Part shown: piece after piece, positions 29,718 through 40,100 of the stretch
Layout: each line of letters opens with the position of its first letter
How positions within the stretch are numbered: position 1 is the stretch's first letter
Assembly (NCBI GenBank): GCA_951813325.1
Contig: OX638350.1
Coordinates: forward strand, 2,895,954 to 2,959,953
DNA length: 64,000 nucleotides
Direction: 5' to 3'
Origin: an uncultured Acidimicrobiales bacterium
Lineage (GTDB): Bacteria; Actinomycetota; Acidimicrobiia; Acidimicrobiales; Bin134
Notes under the pieces: generated by a model
What the model was told of the DNA's origin: nothing
The model's database searches: none
What the model saw: the letters and a program-made list of their open reading frames with translations, nothing else
Position numbers and translations under genes: made by a program

Positions 29718-32138
29718 ATGCCCCCGCAATCACAGCTTCAGTTCGGCACCGTGCCCGACGCCCGCGAGCCCGAAGTCGATTTTGCCCGCGAACTGGTGAA
29801 AGTCCCGGTGGCCGACGAGATGTCGGAATCGTTTCTGGCCTACTCCTTGTCGGTCATCACCTCTCGAGCCATACCCGACGCCCGCGACGGCCTGAAGCCG
29901 GTGCAGCGCCGCATCCTCTACTCCATGCTCAACATGGGGATCCGCCCCGACGGGCCCCATCGCAAGAGCGCCCGAGTGGTGGGCGACACCATGGGCAAGT
30001 ACCACCCTCACGGCGATGCCGCCATCTACGACGCCCTCGTCCGGCTGGCCCAAGACTTCTCCCGGCCCATTCCCCTGGTCGATCCCCACGGGAATTTCGG
30101 AACCCTGGACGATCCCCCGGCCGCCCCCCGATACACCGAGTGCCGCCTGGCCGAGGCGGCTATGGAGATGCTCGACGAGATCGACGAGGACACCGTGGAC
30201 CACCGGCCGACCTACGACGGCGAGGGCTTCGAGCCCGAATGCCTGCCGGGACGGCTGCCCAACCTGCTGGTGAACGGCACCACCGGCATTGCCGTGGGCA
30301 TGGCCACCAACATGGCCCCCCACAATCTGGCGGAGGTTGCCGAGGCCATCCGGCTGGTGATGACCAAGCGCCGGCCCAAGCCCACCGTCGACCAGCTGCT
30401 GGACGCGCTGGAGGGCCCCGATTTCCCCACCGGGGGAAGAGTCGTCGATACCGAGGAGGGGGGGTTGCGCCAGGCCTACGCCACCGGGCGGGGGTCGATC
30501 CGCATCCAGGCCAAGATGGCGCCGGTAAAGCTCACCCGCAGCCGCTGGGGGATCGAGGTCACCGAGCTGCCCTACATGGTCGGCCCCGAGAAGGTGGTGA
30601 AGCGCATCAACGACCTGATCGTCGACGGCAAGCTGCCCGGCGTCCACGATGCCCGCAACCTCTCCGACCGCCACCACGGCCTGCGCATCCTCATCGAGTG
30701 CGAACCGCATGTGGCGCCCGAGAAGCTGTACTACGACCTGTTCCGACTCACCCCTCTGGAGGAGACCTTCGCGGTCAACAACGTGGTGCTGGTGGGCGGC
30801 GTCCCCACCACCGTGGGGCTCTACGACCTGTGCCGCCACTACATCGACCACCGCCTCGACGTGGTGGTGCGGCGCACCCGGCACCGCCTGGGCCGGGCCC
30901 GCGACCGCCGCCACATCTTGGAGGGGCTGATCATCGCGCTGGACAACATCGACCAGGTTGTGGCCATCATCCGGGGCTCTGATGATGCCGCCGCCGCCCG
31001 CCGGCGGTTGCAGGACGCCCTTGAGCTGACCGAAATCCAGGCTGCCCACATCTTGGACATGCAGCTGCGTCGGCTCACCGCGCTGGAGAAGCAGAAGATC
31101 ATCGACGAGCGCGACGAGCTGATTGCGGTGATCGAGGAGTTGGAGAAGCTGCTGGGCTCCGAGCAGCGCCAGCGCACGGCGGTGTTGCAAGAGCTTGACG
31201 AGTTGGTGGAGCGCTTCGGGCGGGATCGCCGGACCGAGATCGTGTCCCACCAAGAGGCGCCGGTCTATGAGGCCACCCCGGCCGCGGAGCTGGCGCCCCA
31301 GGCCGAAGGGCCGTGCGCGGTCACCCTGTCCACCACCGGCATCGTGGGCCGGGCGCCAACGGGGGGGCGCCGCCGATCCCAGTTCGGCCGCCACGACGTG
31401 CTCGCCGCTTCAGTGGAGGCCGATCCCGGCGGAGTCGTTCTGGCCGTCACCTCTGGGGGCCGGATCATCGCCACCCCTGTCTCGGCCATCCCCGAGGTCT
31501 CCGGTCGCAGCCGGGGAGCAGGAGCGTCCGAGGTGTTCGGAACCATGCGCAGCGAGGCGGTGCTGACCCTGGTGGCGCCGGGGGGCGATCCCCTGGTGAT
31601 CGTCACCAGCGCCGGCACGGTGAAGCGGGTCGACCTGTCCGACGCCGACAAGGGCCGGGCCGCCAAGCAGATCGTCAAGCTGAAACCCAAAGACAGCGTT
31701 GTGGCCGCGTTCTGCGCATCGGAAAATGCGGAGATGGTGCTGGTCAGCGCCCATGGCCGGGTGCTGCGGGCCCCGGTCGGGTCGGTCCCGGTCCAAGGGC
31801 GGGGGGCCTCCGGGGTGGTCGGCATGAAGCTGCGAGGCGACGACCGGATCATTGCCGCCGACGGCGTGAGCGGAGAGGAGGCCGTCATCATGGTGGGAGC
31901 GTCCGGGTCGGTGGCCATCACCGCGGTGACCGACATCCCGGCCACCGCTCGGGGCGGGCTGGGCGCCCAGCCGATCGGAGAGGGCCGGCTGGTCACCGCC
32001 GTGGTGGCGCCCCCGGCCGACCTCCTGGCCGAAGTGGACGACAACGGCAAGCCGGCCAAGGCGCCGGTGCCGTTCCCCCTGGCCAACGGCGGCGCCGACC
32101 ACGCGGTGGTCTTGAGCGTGGGAATGCCCCGATGGTGA
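29718..32138 (+). CDS. parC: Type IIA topoisomerase subunit A (ParC-like)
   Basis: An 806-residue DNA breakage-reunion subunit. The winged-helix/tower core begins SLSVITSRAIPDARDGLKPV; the quinolone-resistance region RKSARVVGDTMGKYHPHGD (83-100) and the active-site Tyr139 in AAPRYTECRL are present, as are the coiled-coil gate residues LDMQLRRLTALE. The C-terminal half (about 520-806) is a beta-pinwheel-like region, but I do not find the canonical GyrA box (QRRGGKG), so decatenase (topo IV-like) is favoured over gyrase. ATG 29718 has an AAGGGA site; the longer upstream frame is rejected. It overlaps the next gene by 7 bp. A second, housekeeping gyrase should exist elsewhere. Confidence 0.88.
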   Translation: MPPQSQLQFGTVPDAREPEVDFARELVKVPVADEMSESFLAYSLSVITSRAIPDARDGLKPVQRRILYSMLNMGIRPDGPHRKSARVVGDTMGKYHPHGDAAIYDALVRLAQDFSRPIPLVDPHGNFGTLDDPPAAPRYTECRLAEAAMEMLDEIDEDTVDHRPTYDGEGFEPECLPGRLPNLLVNGTTGIAVGMATNMAPHNLAEVAEAIRLVMTKRRPKPTVDQLLDALEGPDFPTGGRVVDTEEGGLRQAYATGRGSIRIQAKMAPVKLTRSRWGIEVTELPYMVGPEKVVKRINDLIVDGKLPGVHDARNLSDRHHGLRILIECEPHVAPEKLYYDLFRLTPLEETFAVNNVVLVGGVPTTVGLYDLCRHYIDHRLDVVVRRTRHRLGRARDRRHILEGLIIALDNIDQVVAIIRGSDDAAAARRRLQDALELTEIQAAHILDMQLRRLTALEKQKIIDERDELIAVIEELEKLLGSEQRQRTAVLQELDELVERFGRDRRTEIVSHQEAPVYEATPAAELAPQAEGPCAVTLSTTGIVGRAPTGGRRRSQFGRHDVLAASVEADPGGVVLAVTSGGRIIATPVSAIPEVSGRSRGAGASEVFGTMRSEAVLTLVAPGGDPLVIVTSAGTVKRVDLSDADKGRAAKQIVKLKPKDSVVAAFCASENAEMVLVSAHGRVLRAPVGSVPVQGRGASGVVGMKLRGDDRIIAADGVSGEEAVIMVGASGSVAITAVTDIPATARGGLGAQPIGEGRLVTAVVAPPADLLAEVDDNGKPAKAPVPFPLANGGADHAVVLSVGMPRW

Positions 32139-34225
32139 CCCAGGCCGGCGCCGCTTCCCGCACCGGGGGCCGCGACGCCGATCTGTTCACTGCTCCCAGC
32201 GGGGGGAACGGCAACGGCAGCTACGACGCCTCCGACATCGTCACCCTGGAGGGCCTCGAAGCCGTTCGCAAGCGCCCTGGCATGTACATCGGGGGCACCG
32301 GTGGCGACGGCCTCATGCACCTGGTCTGGGAGCTGATCGACAACGGGGTGGACGAAGCGGGCGCCGGATATGCCACCCGCATCGACGTGACCCTCCACGG
32401 CGACGGGTCGGTGGAGGTGGGCGACAACGGTCGGGGCATCCCCATCGACCCGCATCCCACCAAGAAGGTGTCGGCGCTGGAAGTGGTCCTCACCGAGCTG
32501 CACTCCGGCGGGAAGTTCGGCGGCGGGGTCTACGGCGCCTCTGGCGGGCTGCACGGTGTGGGCGCCTCGGTGGTCAACGCCCTGTCCACCCGGCTGCGGG
32601 CCGAGGTAGACCGAGACGGCGCCACCTGGCAGCTCTGGTTTGTGAGGCAAAAGGCCGGCCAGCACGACGGCGACCGCTTCGCCAAGGGCCACCAGCTCCG
32701 CCGGATCCGCTCCACCCGGAAAACCGGCACCCGCATCCGCTTCTGGCCCGACCTCGACCTGTTCGACCCCGACGCGGCGGTGGACTACGAGACCATCCGC
32801 CAACGGGCCCAGCAGGCCTGCTTTTTGGTGCCCGGGCTGCGGATCAGGCTGGAGGACAAGCGCCGGGGCCGCGACAACGAGCCGGCCGATCTGATCTCCC
32901 ACGGGGGGCTGGCCGACCTGGTGGGCCATCTGTCGGGCTCAGAGACCGTCACCGAGGTGATCTCCATACCCGGGGAGGGCGAATTCGAGGAGAAGGTCCC
33001 GGTGGACGGGGCCATGGCCGTGGTGGCGCGGCACTGCCAGGTGGACATCGCCATGCGCTGGGTGAGGGGCTACGACGCCAAGGTGCTCACATTCGTCAAC
33101 ACCATCCCCACCCCCCATGGCGGCACCCACCTGGCGGGCTTTGAGCGAGCCCTGACCCGGGCGGTCAACGACAGGTTGCTGGCCGACTCCAAGAAGCTGG
33201 CCCGCCTGGCCAAGCAGGGCAATGACCGGGCTCAGCGCGAGGATGTGCAGGAGGGTCTGGTGGCCGCGGTCAAAGTCACCCTGCCCGAGCCGCAGTTCCG
33301 GGGCCAGACGAAGCAGGAGCTGGGAACGCCGCCGGTGCAGTCCATCGTCTACAACGTGCTCAAAGACGGGTTGGAGAGCTGGTTCCAAACCGGCCCCAAG
33401 AGCCACGTCAGCGCCCTGCAGTCCAAGATCGCCGACGCGGTGGTCAATCGGGTGTCGGCCCGGCAGACCTTGGAGAACAAGCGCCGGGCGGCGTCGCTGG
33501 GCTCCACCGGGATGCCCGACAAGCTGGCCGACTGCCGGGTGCACGGCCCGGAGTCGGAGTTGATCCTGGTGGAGGGCGACTCAGCCGCCGGCCCGGCCAA
33601 GGCGGGGCGGAACGCGGAGAACATGGCCATTTTGCCCCTTCGGGGAAAGGTGGTGAACGCGGCCAAGTCATCGGTCAAGCAGGTTTTGGACAACGCCGAG
33701 GCCCAGGCTCTTTTCACCGCCATGGGCGCCGGCTCCGGCGATGACTTCGATATGGCCAAAGCCCGGTACGGGCGCATCGTGATCCTGTGCGACGCCGATG
33801 TGGACGGCAGCCATATCCGCTGCCTGCTGCTCACCCTCATCCACCGCTTCATGCGCCCGCTGCTGGAAGCGGGCCGGATCTTCGCGGCCCAGCCCCCGCT
33901 GTACACCGCCAAGGTGGGCGACCAGACCCACCGGGCGTGGTCCGATGCCGAGCGGGACGAGAAGACCGCCGAGCTCGCCAAGGGCAACCGGAAAGCCGAC
34001 AGCATCCGGTGGTCTCGGTTCAAGGGGCTGGGGGAGATGGACACCGACGAGCTGGCCGAGTGCGCCCTGGATCCGGCCACCCGCACGCTGCGCCAGCTCA
34101 CCCTCGACGACGCCAAAACCGCGGAGGAGATGTTCGAGACCCTGATGGGCGCCGATGTGAGCCGCCGCAAGGACTTTCTCATCGCCCACAGCGATCTGGT
34201 AGACCGCGCCGCCCTCGACTACTGA
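32132..34225 (+). CDS. parE: Type IIA topoisomerase subunit B (ParE-like)
   Basis: A 697-residue ATPase subunit. The GHKL ATP-binding domain shows LIDNGVDEA, GDNGRGIPIDPHP and GGLHGVGASVVNALS; the transducer domain follows; the TOPRIM domain has ILVEGDSAAGPAK (metal-binding Glu), PLRGKVVNAAKSS and CDADVDGSHIRCLLLT (Asp pair). The C-terminus has RFKGLGEMD. Start chosen as ATG 32132, overlapping the subunit A stop; a GTG at 32135 is an alternative. The length is somewhat above a typical 640-670. It pairs with the preceding gene to form an A2B2 enzyme and is followed 29 bp later by a RecB-like nuclease. Confidence 0.9.
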   Translation: MVTQAGAASRTGGRDADLFTAPSGGNGNGSYDASDIVTLEGLEAVRKRPGMYIGGTGGDGLMHLVWELIDNGVDEAGAGYATRIDVTLHGDGSVEVGDNGRGIPIDPHPTKKVSALEVVLTELHSGGKFGGGVYGASGGLHGVGASVVNALSTRLRAEVDRDGATWQLWFVRQKAGQHDGDRFAKGHQLRRIRSTRKTGTRIRFWPDLDLFDPDAAVDYETIRQRAQQACFLVPGLRIRLEDKRRGRDNEPADLISHGGLADLVGHLSGSETVTEVISIPGEGEFEEKVPVDGAMAVVARHCQVDIAMRWVRGYDAKVLTFVNTIPTPHGGTHLAGFERALTRAVNDRLLADSKKLARLAKQGNDRAQREDVQEGLVAAVKVTLPEPQFRGQTKQELGTPPVQSIVYNVLKDGLESWFQTGPKSHVSALQSKIADAVVNRVSARQTLENKRRAASLGSTGMPDKLADCRVHGPESELILVEGDSAAGPAKAGRNAENMAILPLRGKVVNAAKSSVKQVLDNAEAQALFTAMGAGSGDDFDMAKARYGRIVILCDADVDGSHIRCLLLTLIHRFMRPLLEAGRIFAAQPPLYTAKVGDQTHRAWSDAERDEKTAELAKGNRKADSIRWSRFKGLGEMDTDELAECALDPATRTLRQLTLDDAKTAEEMFETLMGADVSRRKDFLIAHSDLVDRAALDY

Positions 34226-34254
34226 CCCTGCAAAGAAAGATCGGGTAGACAGAC

Positions 34255-35175
34255 ATGACCATGACCGAGCCCGCCGAACAGGCCGAGTCGGCTGAGGAGC
34301 CCACCGGCGACAAGCTCTTGGAGGCTCCCGAGCGCTACACGCCCAAGTATCTGTCTCCCTCCAGCGCGTCGTCGTTCCGGGAGTGCGCCCGCCGATGGAA
34401 GTTCCGCTACGTCGACCGGCTGCCCGACCCGCCCGGCGCGGCCGCGGTTACCGGCACCTTCGCCCACATGGTGCTGGAGAAGCTGATGCAGGAGCCGGAG
34501 GAGGACCGCACGGTGGACCGGGCCAAGAAGCTGGCCCGCGAGCTCTGGCCCGCGATGGAGAGCCACCCCGACTACCGGGGCCTGGAGTTGGACGAGCGGG
34601 GCGGTTTGGACTTCCGCATCAACGGCTGGCGGGCCATCGAGGGGCTGTGGGACCTGGAAGACCCCGGTCGGGTGGCGGTGGCCGCTACCGAGCAGGATGT
34701 GAGGGTCGAGATCAACGGGGTCCCGTTCCGGGGCATCATCGACAGGCTCGATGAGACCGCGGAGGGTTTGGTGGTCACCGACTACAAGTCGGGCAAGGCC
34801 CCCTCCGAGCGGTTCGCGTCCAACTACGCCACCCAGATGCTGCTCTACGCCGCGGCGCTAACCGAGCTGGACGGGCGCAAACCGGCCAAGGCCCAGTTGC
34901 TGTACCTCGGCCAGAAGGTGGTGGAGGTGGAGATCACCGACGACAACCTCGCCCAGGCGGTCGACGAACTGCGGTCGACCTGGCTGGCCATCATGGAGAG
35001 CTGCATCTCCCTGGAGTTCGAAGCTTCCACAGGCCCCCTGTGCGGCTGGTGCCCCTTCGTGGCCCAATGCCCCGAGGGCACCGCCGAGGTGCTTCACCGC
35101 GCCAAGATCGGCAAGCTGCGGTCCGACGCCCCCGCCCTCCAGCACATCGCCCAGGCCGAAAGCCCAGAAGACTAG
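34255..35175 (+). CDS. RecB-family PD-(D/E)XK nuclease with probable Fe-S cluster
   Basis: A 306-residue stand-alone exonuclease-like protein. The core has SSFRECARRWKFRY near residue 40, a conserved His in TGTFAHMVLEKLM, FRGIIDRLDE and VVTDYKSGKAP (catalytic Asp and DxK). Four cysteines, one in FRECAR and three in LCGWCPFVAQC near the C-terminus, match the [4Fe-4S] staple of AddB and Cas4-type nucleases. It probably processes DNA ends. Its position behind a topoisomerase pair that may be DNA-damage-inducible suggests repair of topoisomerase-linked or broken ends (inference). The stop overlaps the convergent kinase gene by 4 bp. Confidence 0.85.
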   Translation: MTMTEPAEQAESAEEPTGDKLLEAPERYTPKYLSPSSASSFRECARRWKFRYVDRLPDPPGAAAVTGTFAHMVLEKLMQEPEEDRTVDRAKKLARELWPAMESHPDYRGLELDERGGLDFRINGWRAIEGLWDLEDPGRVAVAATEQDVRVEINGVPFRGIIDRLDETAEGLVVTDYKSGKAPSERFASNYATQMLLYAAALTELDGRKPAKAQLLYLGQKVVEVEITDDNLAQAVDELRSTWLAIMESCISLEFEASTGPLCGWCPFVAQCPEGTAEVLHRAKIGKLRSDAPALQHIAQAESPED

Positions 35176-36371
35176 AGCCGGGGCAGCCGCATGCCGGCGA
35201 GACGACCCATGGCCGGCCCCATGAGCACCTCTTCCCGCTGGGTGGCTCTGGCCCAATAGTGAGCCGCCTCGGCGTCGTCGCCCAGGTCGAAGCGGTCCCG
35301 GTCCAGCTGGTCTTGGCGGGCCAGGCTTGAGCCGATGCGGTCCACCATGTCCAGGTAGCGCACCAGCCGGGCGACGGACTTGGCCCGAGCGGACGCATAC
35401 CCCTCCAACGCAGGAGCAATCACCGTGCGCAGGTCGTCCAGCACCGCCCGGTAGACCCCGCTGGTGTGGGTGTCGGACGGCTCTGGCGCCTCAACCGGCT
35501 CCGGCGCCACCCCGAGGGCCTCGCACAGCAACTCCGCGGTCACCCGGCGGTGGAGGGTTGCAAACAGCATGGCCATGCCCAAGTCCCCTCCGGCCGCCCC
35601 GGCCGCCCCCAGCCCGATCAGGTTGCGGACCTGGCAGGCCAGCTGCCAGTAGCGCACCCGCTCGGCGTCCACCGGGCCGTCGTACCCCCCGAACGCAGTG
35701 TCGATGGGCACAAACGGCGTGAGCATGGCCCGCACGGTGATCCAGGCCAGATCCTCCATGGGATCGCCCACATGGGCCAACTCCCAATCGCACAGCCCGG
35801 TCACCCGGCGGCCGTCGTGCAGCACGTTGCCCGGCCCGAGATCGCCGTGGACCAGCACCATTCGCTCTGAGGGTCCGGGCGCCGTCTCCGCCAGTTGGCG
35901 CAGGCCCAGATCGATGAGCGGATCGGGATCGGGGCAATGCTCCCGATAGAGCCGAGTCCACACCGCCAGGTCGTCATGGGCTAGCTCAGGCGGCGGATCC
36001 AGCGCGTGGAGGGCGTTGACCTGCGCCATGAAGTCCCTGGCCAGGCTGGGATCGTCCAGCCGACCGGGCTCCCCCTCCACAAAGTCCAACAGCAATGCCC
36101 GCCCATCGGGGCTGACACCGCAGAACCCGGCCGCCCGCACCGGCTTGTCGGTCAACCACCGATACACCCGAGCCTCACGGGCCAGGTCATAGCCCACCGC
36201 GGAGAGCGCCGAGCTTCCCGCGTCCATCCGCAAGAACTTCCTGCCCCCTTGATCCAGCGTCACCACCCACGCTTGGCGGGAGGCGCCCCCCGGCATCCGG
36301 GCGGCGTCGGCGACCGCTTGGCCGCAGCAGTCTTCCACCCACGCCAACAGCTCGCGATCCAACTCGCTCAT
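35172..36371 (-). CDS. Phosphotransferase-family (APH-like) kinase
   Basis: A 399-residue aminoglycoside-phosphotransferase/choline-kinase-fold protein. The N-lobe has PGGASRQAWVVTL and a nucleotide-binding Lys in RKFLRMD; the C-lobe carries the catalytic loop VLVHGDLGPGNVLHDG and the metal-binding CDWELAHVGDPMEDLAWI. A C-terminal helical region (about 300-399) extends beyond the kinase. Close relatives are often annotated as acyl-CoA-dehydrogenase-associated phosphotransferases acting on small hydroxylated metabolites; antibiotic resistance is not implied. Minus strand, convergent with the RecB-like gene. Confidence 0.82.
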   Translation of the reverse strand: MSELDRELLAWVEDCCGQAVADAARMPGGASRQAWVVTLDQGGRKFLRMDAGSSALSAVGYDLAREARVYRWLTDKPVRAAGFCGVSPDGRALLLDFVEGEPGRLDDPSLARDFMAQVNALHALDPPPELAHDDLAVWTRLYREHCPDPDPLIDLGLRQLAETAPGPSERMVLVHGDLGPGNVLHDGRRVTGLCDWELAHVGDPMEDLAWITVRAMLTPFVPIDTAFGGYDGPVDAERVRYWQLACQVRNLIGLGAAGAAGGDLGMAMLFATLHRRVTAELLCEALGVAPEPVEAPEPSDTHTSGVYRAVLDDLRTVIAPALEGYASARAKSVARLVRYLDMVDRIGSSLARQDQLDRDRFDLGDDAEAAHYWARATQREEVLMGPAMGRLAGMRLPRL

Positions 36372-36489
36372 CCGCCCAGGTTAAGCCAGTCCGCCCTCTG
36401 ATCGGACACGGAAACAAGCCCGCTGCTCACCCGACGATGAACTGGGCCGCCGACATCTGCTTTCGACCGGGCGTCGACCCGAAGGGCGG

Positions 36490-36885
36490 CTACGTCAGCC
36501 CGATGCCCAGCATCGTGCCCCAGATCGTCAGCATGAACCCCGACATGATGAACACCATCGTCCGGGTCAGCCTGGCCATCTGAAGCGCGATCTCGCCCCG
36601 GTGCTCTGCCAACTCGCCTCGCACACTCACGAATCCGGCATCCATCTTGTGCTCTAGACCGTCGATACGGATGTGAACCCTGGCGAACTCGGCATCGACT
36701 TGGGCGAATTTGCCGTTGACTTCGGCGCGGATCCGGTCTTCGCTCGCTTTGATGTCGTCTTTGGTGGCGAGCTGTTCCCAGCGCACAGGGGGCAGACACT
36801 CGATCAACGTCTTGGCCTCCTCCTCACCCAGCACCTCGCTCAAACAGCTCAGCAGCGCCAAACGCCTCGCCTCGTCCACAAGCAT
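36490..36885 (-). CDS. Small coiled-coil protein with C-terminal membrane helix
   Basis: A 131-residue protein. The start MLVDEARR at 36885 is preceded by GGGAGAGG at proper spacing and is preferred to an upstream in-frame start. Residues 1-40 form a helical head (GEEEAKTLIECLPPVRWEQLATKDDI), followed by a coiled coil of about 60 residues (KASEDRIRAEVNGKF to MDAGFVSVRGELAEH) and a terminal membrane helix (MVFIMSGFMLTIWGTMLGIGL). The layout matches DUF1640/CCDC90-like actinobacterial proteins of unknown function. Two other small membrane coiled-coil proteins occur in this window (43717 and 62197). Confidence 0.7.
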   Translation of the reverse strand: MLVDEARRLALLSCLSEVLGEEEAKTLIECLPPVRWEQLATKDDIKASEDRIRAEVNGKFAQVDAEFARVHIRIDGLEHKMDAGFVSVRGELAEHRGEIALQMARLTRTMVFIMSGFMLTIWGTMLGIGLT

Positions 36886-37084
36886 ACCCAGCCTCTCCCA
36901 TCCAGCAATCTCAAAGGAGGACCGACGCACCGCCCACACGTGGTGCCCGCCACCCTGCCGGCAGGCACGAGACCCGACAACCGCCATTTCGGTCGGTCGA
37001 AGTCGATCCCCGATCGGCCAGCGCCCCGGTCAGGGGCCGAAGCGGTCAACTCCAGCAGTAGCCATGTGCTCGTGACCCGGGAAA

Positions 37085-37107
37085 CTGTCACCGGGGGTAT
37101 CTAGAGT
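37085..37107 (+). promoter_or_regulatory. Candidate PafBC (RecA-NDp) promoter of addBA, leaderless
   Basis: CTGTCACCG, eight bases, then TAGAGT fits TTGTCRGTG-N8-TAnnnT at 6 of 9 upstream positions and fully in spacing and -10. The -10 ends 7 bp before the GTG start at 37115, so the transcript would begin at the start codon. It is weaker than the copy at 29642 but has the same spacing. Confidence 0.5.
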
Positions 37108-37114
37108 CTGGGCC

Positions 37115-40100
37115 GTGAGCATTCAGGTGATCTGCACCCCCTACGGGCCGCCGGCCGCCAAGCGGCTGGGCGAGCAGATCGACGCGCTCAAAGGCGGCAA
37201 CCCCCTCGCCCCGGTCACCGCGGTGGTGCCCACCAACATTGCGGGCCTCGCTGCTCGCCGGGCTTTGGGGGCCCGAGGCCATGGCATCGCCGCGGTGAGC
37301 TTCCTCAACCTGTCTGACCTGGCCAAGCATCTTGCGGGTCAGCAGATGGCCGAGGGGCCCCAGCGCAAGCGCTTGTCCGACCTGGTTGTCGGGGCGGCAA
37401 TGAGAGCGGCGCTTGCCGATGAGCCCGGGGTCTTTTGCGCCTCCGCCCATCACACCGCTACCGAGCAGGCACTCATTCGCTCATACCGCGATCTTCGGGG
37501 AGTATCCAGGGACAGCCTTGACCGCCTGGCCGCCCAAAGCGGCCGGGCCGGCGACCTGGTCCGCCTCTGCCGCCAAGTCCGAAGGGAATTGCAACCGAGG
37601 TGGTACGACGAACAGGATCTCTACGATCAGGCTATCGCTGGGCTGCGATCGGGCTCGCCAAGCACCATCGTCGATGAACTCGGCCCGGTGATCGTGTATT
37701 TGCCACAGCGAGTAGGCAAGTCACAGGGCCAGGTGATCTCGGCCTTGGCCGATACAGCCTCGGTCGTGGTCGTCGCCGGGCTCACCGGGGATGACCAGGC
37801 CGATGCCCCTGTGTTGGAGTCGGTGCATCGGATGGGCGGCTCAGTCGACGCGGCAGCTCCAACTGGCACGTCCTACGGCCAGCGGATCATCAGCGCGGCC
37901 AGCGCCGACGAAGAAGTTCGGATCGCCATCCGAGAGGTAGTCCGCGCCGCCCGAGACGGCGTGTCGCTCGGTCGCATCGCCGTGCTGTGTGGCGGCGGGC
38001 TAGCCGCCGTCCGGCAAGTGCAGGATCAGCTGGCCGCCGCGGCAATTCCCTTCAGCGGCCCCAGCGGGCGCACCCTGGCCGACACGCTGCTGGGTCGGGG
38101 GATTTTGGCGCTGCTGAGCCTAAGACATCGCGGCTTTCGCCGCGATGAGGTGTTCGCCCTGCTGTCGGTGGCCGCCCCTATCCTGCCCGGCGACGAAAAC
38201 ACCGCTTCGGACCAACCGAAACCTGCCCCGGTCATGGCGTGGGAGCGCATCTCGCGGCGAGCCGGAGTCTCCCGGGGCGCCGACCAGTGGCATGTGCGGC
38301 TCAGCCAATATGCCGCCCAACTCTACAGCGACGCTGACACAGAACAGGGCGATCCCGACTACGTCGGGGAGCGGGCCAACCGGCTTAGGCGAGAAGCAGG
38401 CCATGCGGAATCGCTGGCCCAGTTCATGGCCGCACTAGTCAGTGATCTGTCCCCCGATCCCGCGCCGACCACCTGGAGCCGGTGGTGCAGGTGGGTCGAG
38501 CGTCTGATCAACACGTACCTGGGAGACGAGGCGTCCCGGGAAGACTGGCCCGAAGCCGAGAAGGAGGCCGGCAAGGCCCTACAGAAGACACTCGCCCGAC
38601 TGGCCTCGCTGGACGAGGTCGAGGGCAATCCCCCAGTCACTGCATTTCTGCCCGCTCTGGCCTCGGAGCTGGGTGCGCCGACTGGCCGGATCGGCCGGAT
38701 CGGCCGCGGCGTGCTCACAGGGAGCATCGGCGAGTCGCTGGGCCTGGATCTGGACCGCTTGATCGTCATCGGCCTCGCCGAGGGGATGTTCCCCCGTAGC
38801 CCCTCAGACGATCCGCTTCTTCCCGACAAAGAGCGCCAGGCGGCGGGTGACGACTTGGACCTGCTCGGCGACCAACTCGGCGACCAGCACCGAAGCTTGC
38901 TCGCTGCGCTGGCCTTCTCCCGGTCGGCCACATTGGTGTACGCCAGAGGGGACTCACGTCGGTCAGCCCCGCAGCACCCGTCCCGCTGGCTGCTGGACAC
39001 CGCGGCGAAGCTGGCCGGCCATCGAGTGGAGGGCGCCAGCCTGGAAGGCCTGGCCAACAACAAGGCCAACGGTTGGTTCGAGCATGTTTCTTCGTTCTCG
39101 AGCCGAGTGGCCAACTCCCCCCTTCCCGCCACCAGCCAGGAATTTCGATTGAAGGCCCTAACAGCAGGGGGCCAGACCGCCGAGGGGCTGCGACACGAAG
39201 ACCCGATTCTGTCTCGAGGGGCCGCACTAGTAGAGGCCCGGGCCTCAAGCGAATTCACCCGCTTCGACGGCAATCTGACGGGGGTGGCCAAGTCCGGCCC
39301 TACCCAGGCGGTGTTGTCGCCAACCAGCCTTGAAACGTGGGCCGATTGTCCGATGCGCTACCTGTTCCGCCACGTCCTTCAGGTCCAAGCGCTGGATCAA
39401 CCCGAGGAGCTGCTGGAGATCACCCCGCAGGAGAAGGGCTCGTTGGTCCACAAGGCACTGGACCGATTCTTGGCCGAGCAACTGGAAAAGGAGCACGTCC
39501 CACAACCCGGGCAACCGTGGAGCGAGTCACAGCGGGATCGGCTACAGGGAATCGGGGAAGAGGAGTGCAACGAGGCCGAGTCCAAGGGGCTGACCGGCAC
39601 GCCGGTGTATTGGCATCACAACCGCGGCCGCATCCTGGCCGACTTGGACCGCTTCCTCGTGGAGGACAACCAGCGGAGACGACAACACGGCACGACGCCC
39701 CTCGCCAGCGAACTGGAGTTCGGGATGCCGGGAGACGACCAGGGCGCCATCGAAGTGGAGTTGCCCGACGACCGGAGGGTGCGATTCCGGGGTCGGGCCG
39801 ACCGCGTGGACCGAGGCGCCGACAACAGCCTGCTGGTCACCGACTACAAGACCGGCAAGGCCGACGCCTACAGGGGGCTCGACGAGGGCAGCAAGGACTG
39901 GGACCCCGTCCAGCGGGGCACTCGGCTCCAGCTCCCGGTCTACGGCCTGGCCGCTCGCGACCGCTGGGACAGCACTGGCGCCCCCGTGCGGGCCCAATAC
40001 TGGTTCGTGACCGAGGAAGGAGATTTCAAAACCCACGGCTACCTTCTCGACGAGCGGGTGATCGACCGCTTTTGCGAGGCAGTCGCCGTTGTCGCAGAAG

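Noticed and set aside
29718..34225. Calling the pair DNA gyrase (gyrA/gyrB)
   Set aside because: The subunit A C-terminal region lacks a recognisable GyrA box and the order is A then B with overlap; topo IV-like naming fits better, though function needs testing.
35172..36371. Antibiotic resistance gene (aminoglycoside phosphotransferase)
   Set aside because: The fold is shared by many metabolic kinases; length, C-terminal extension and context give no support for drug modification.
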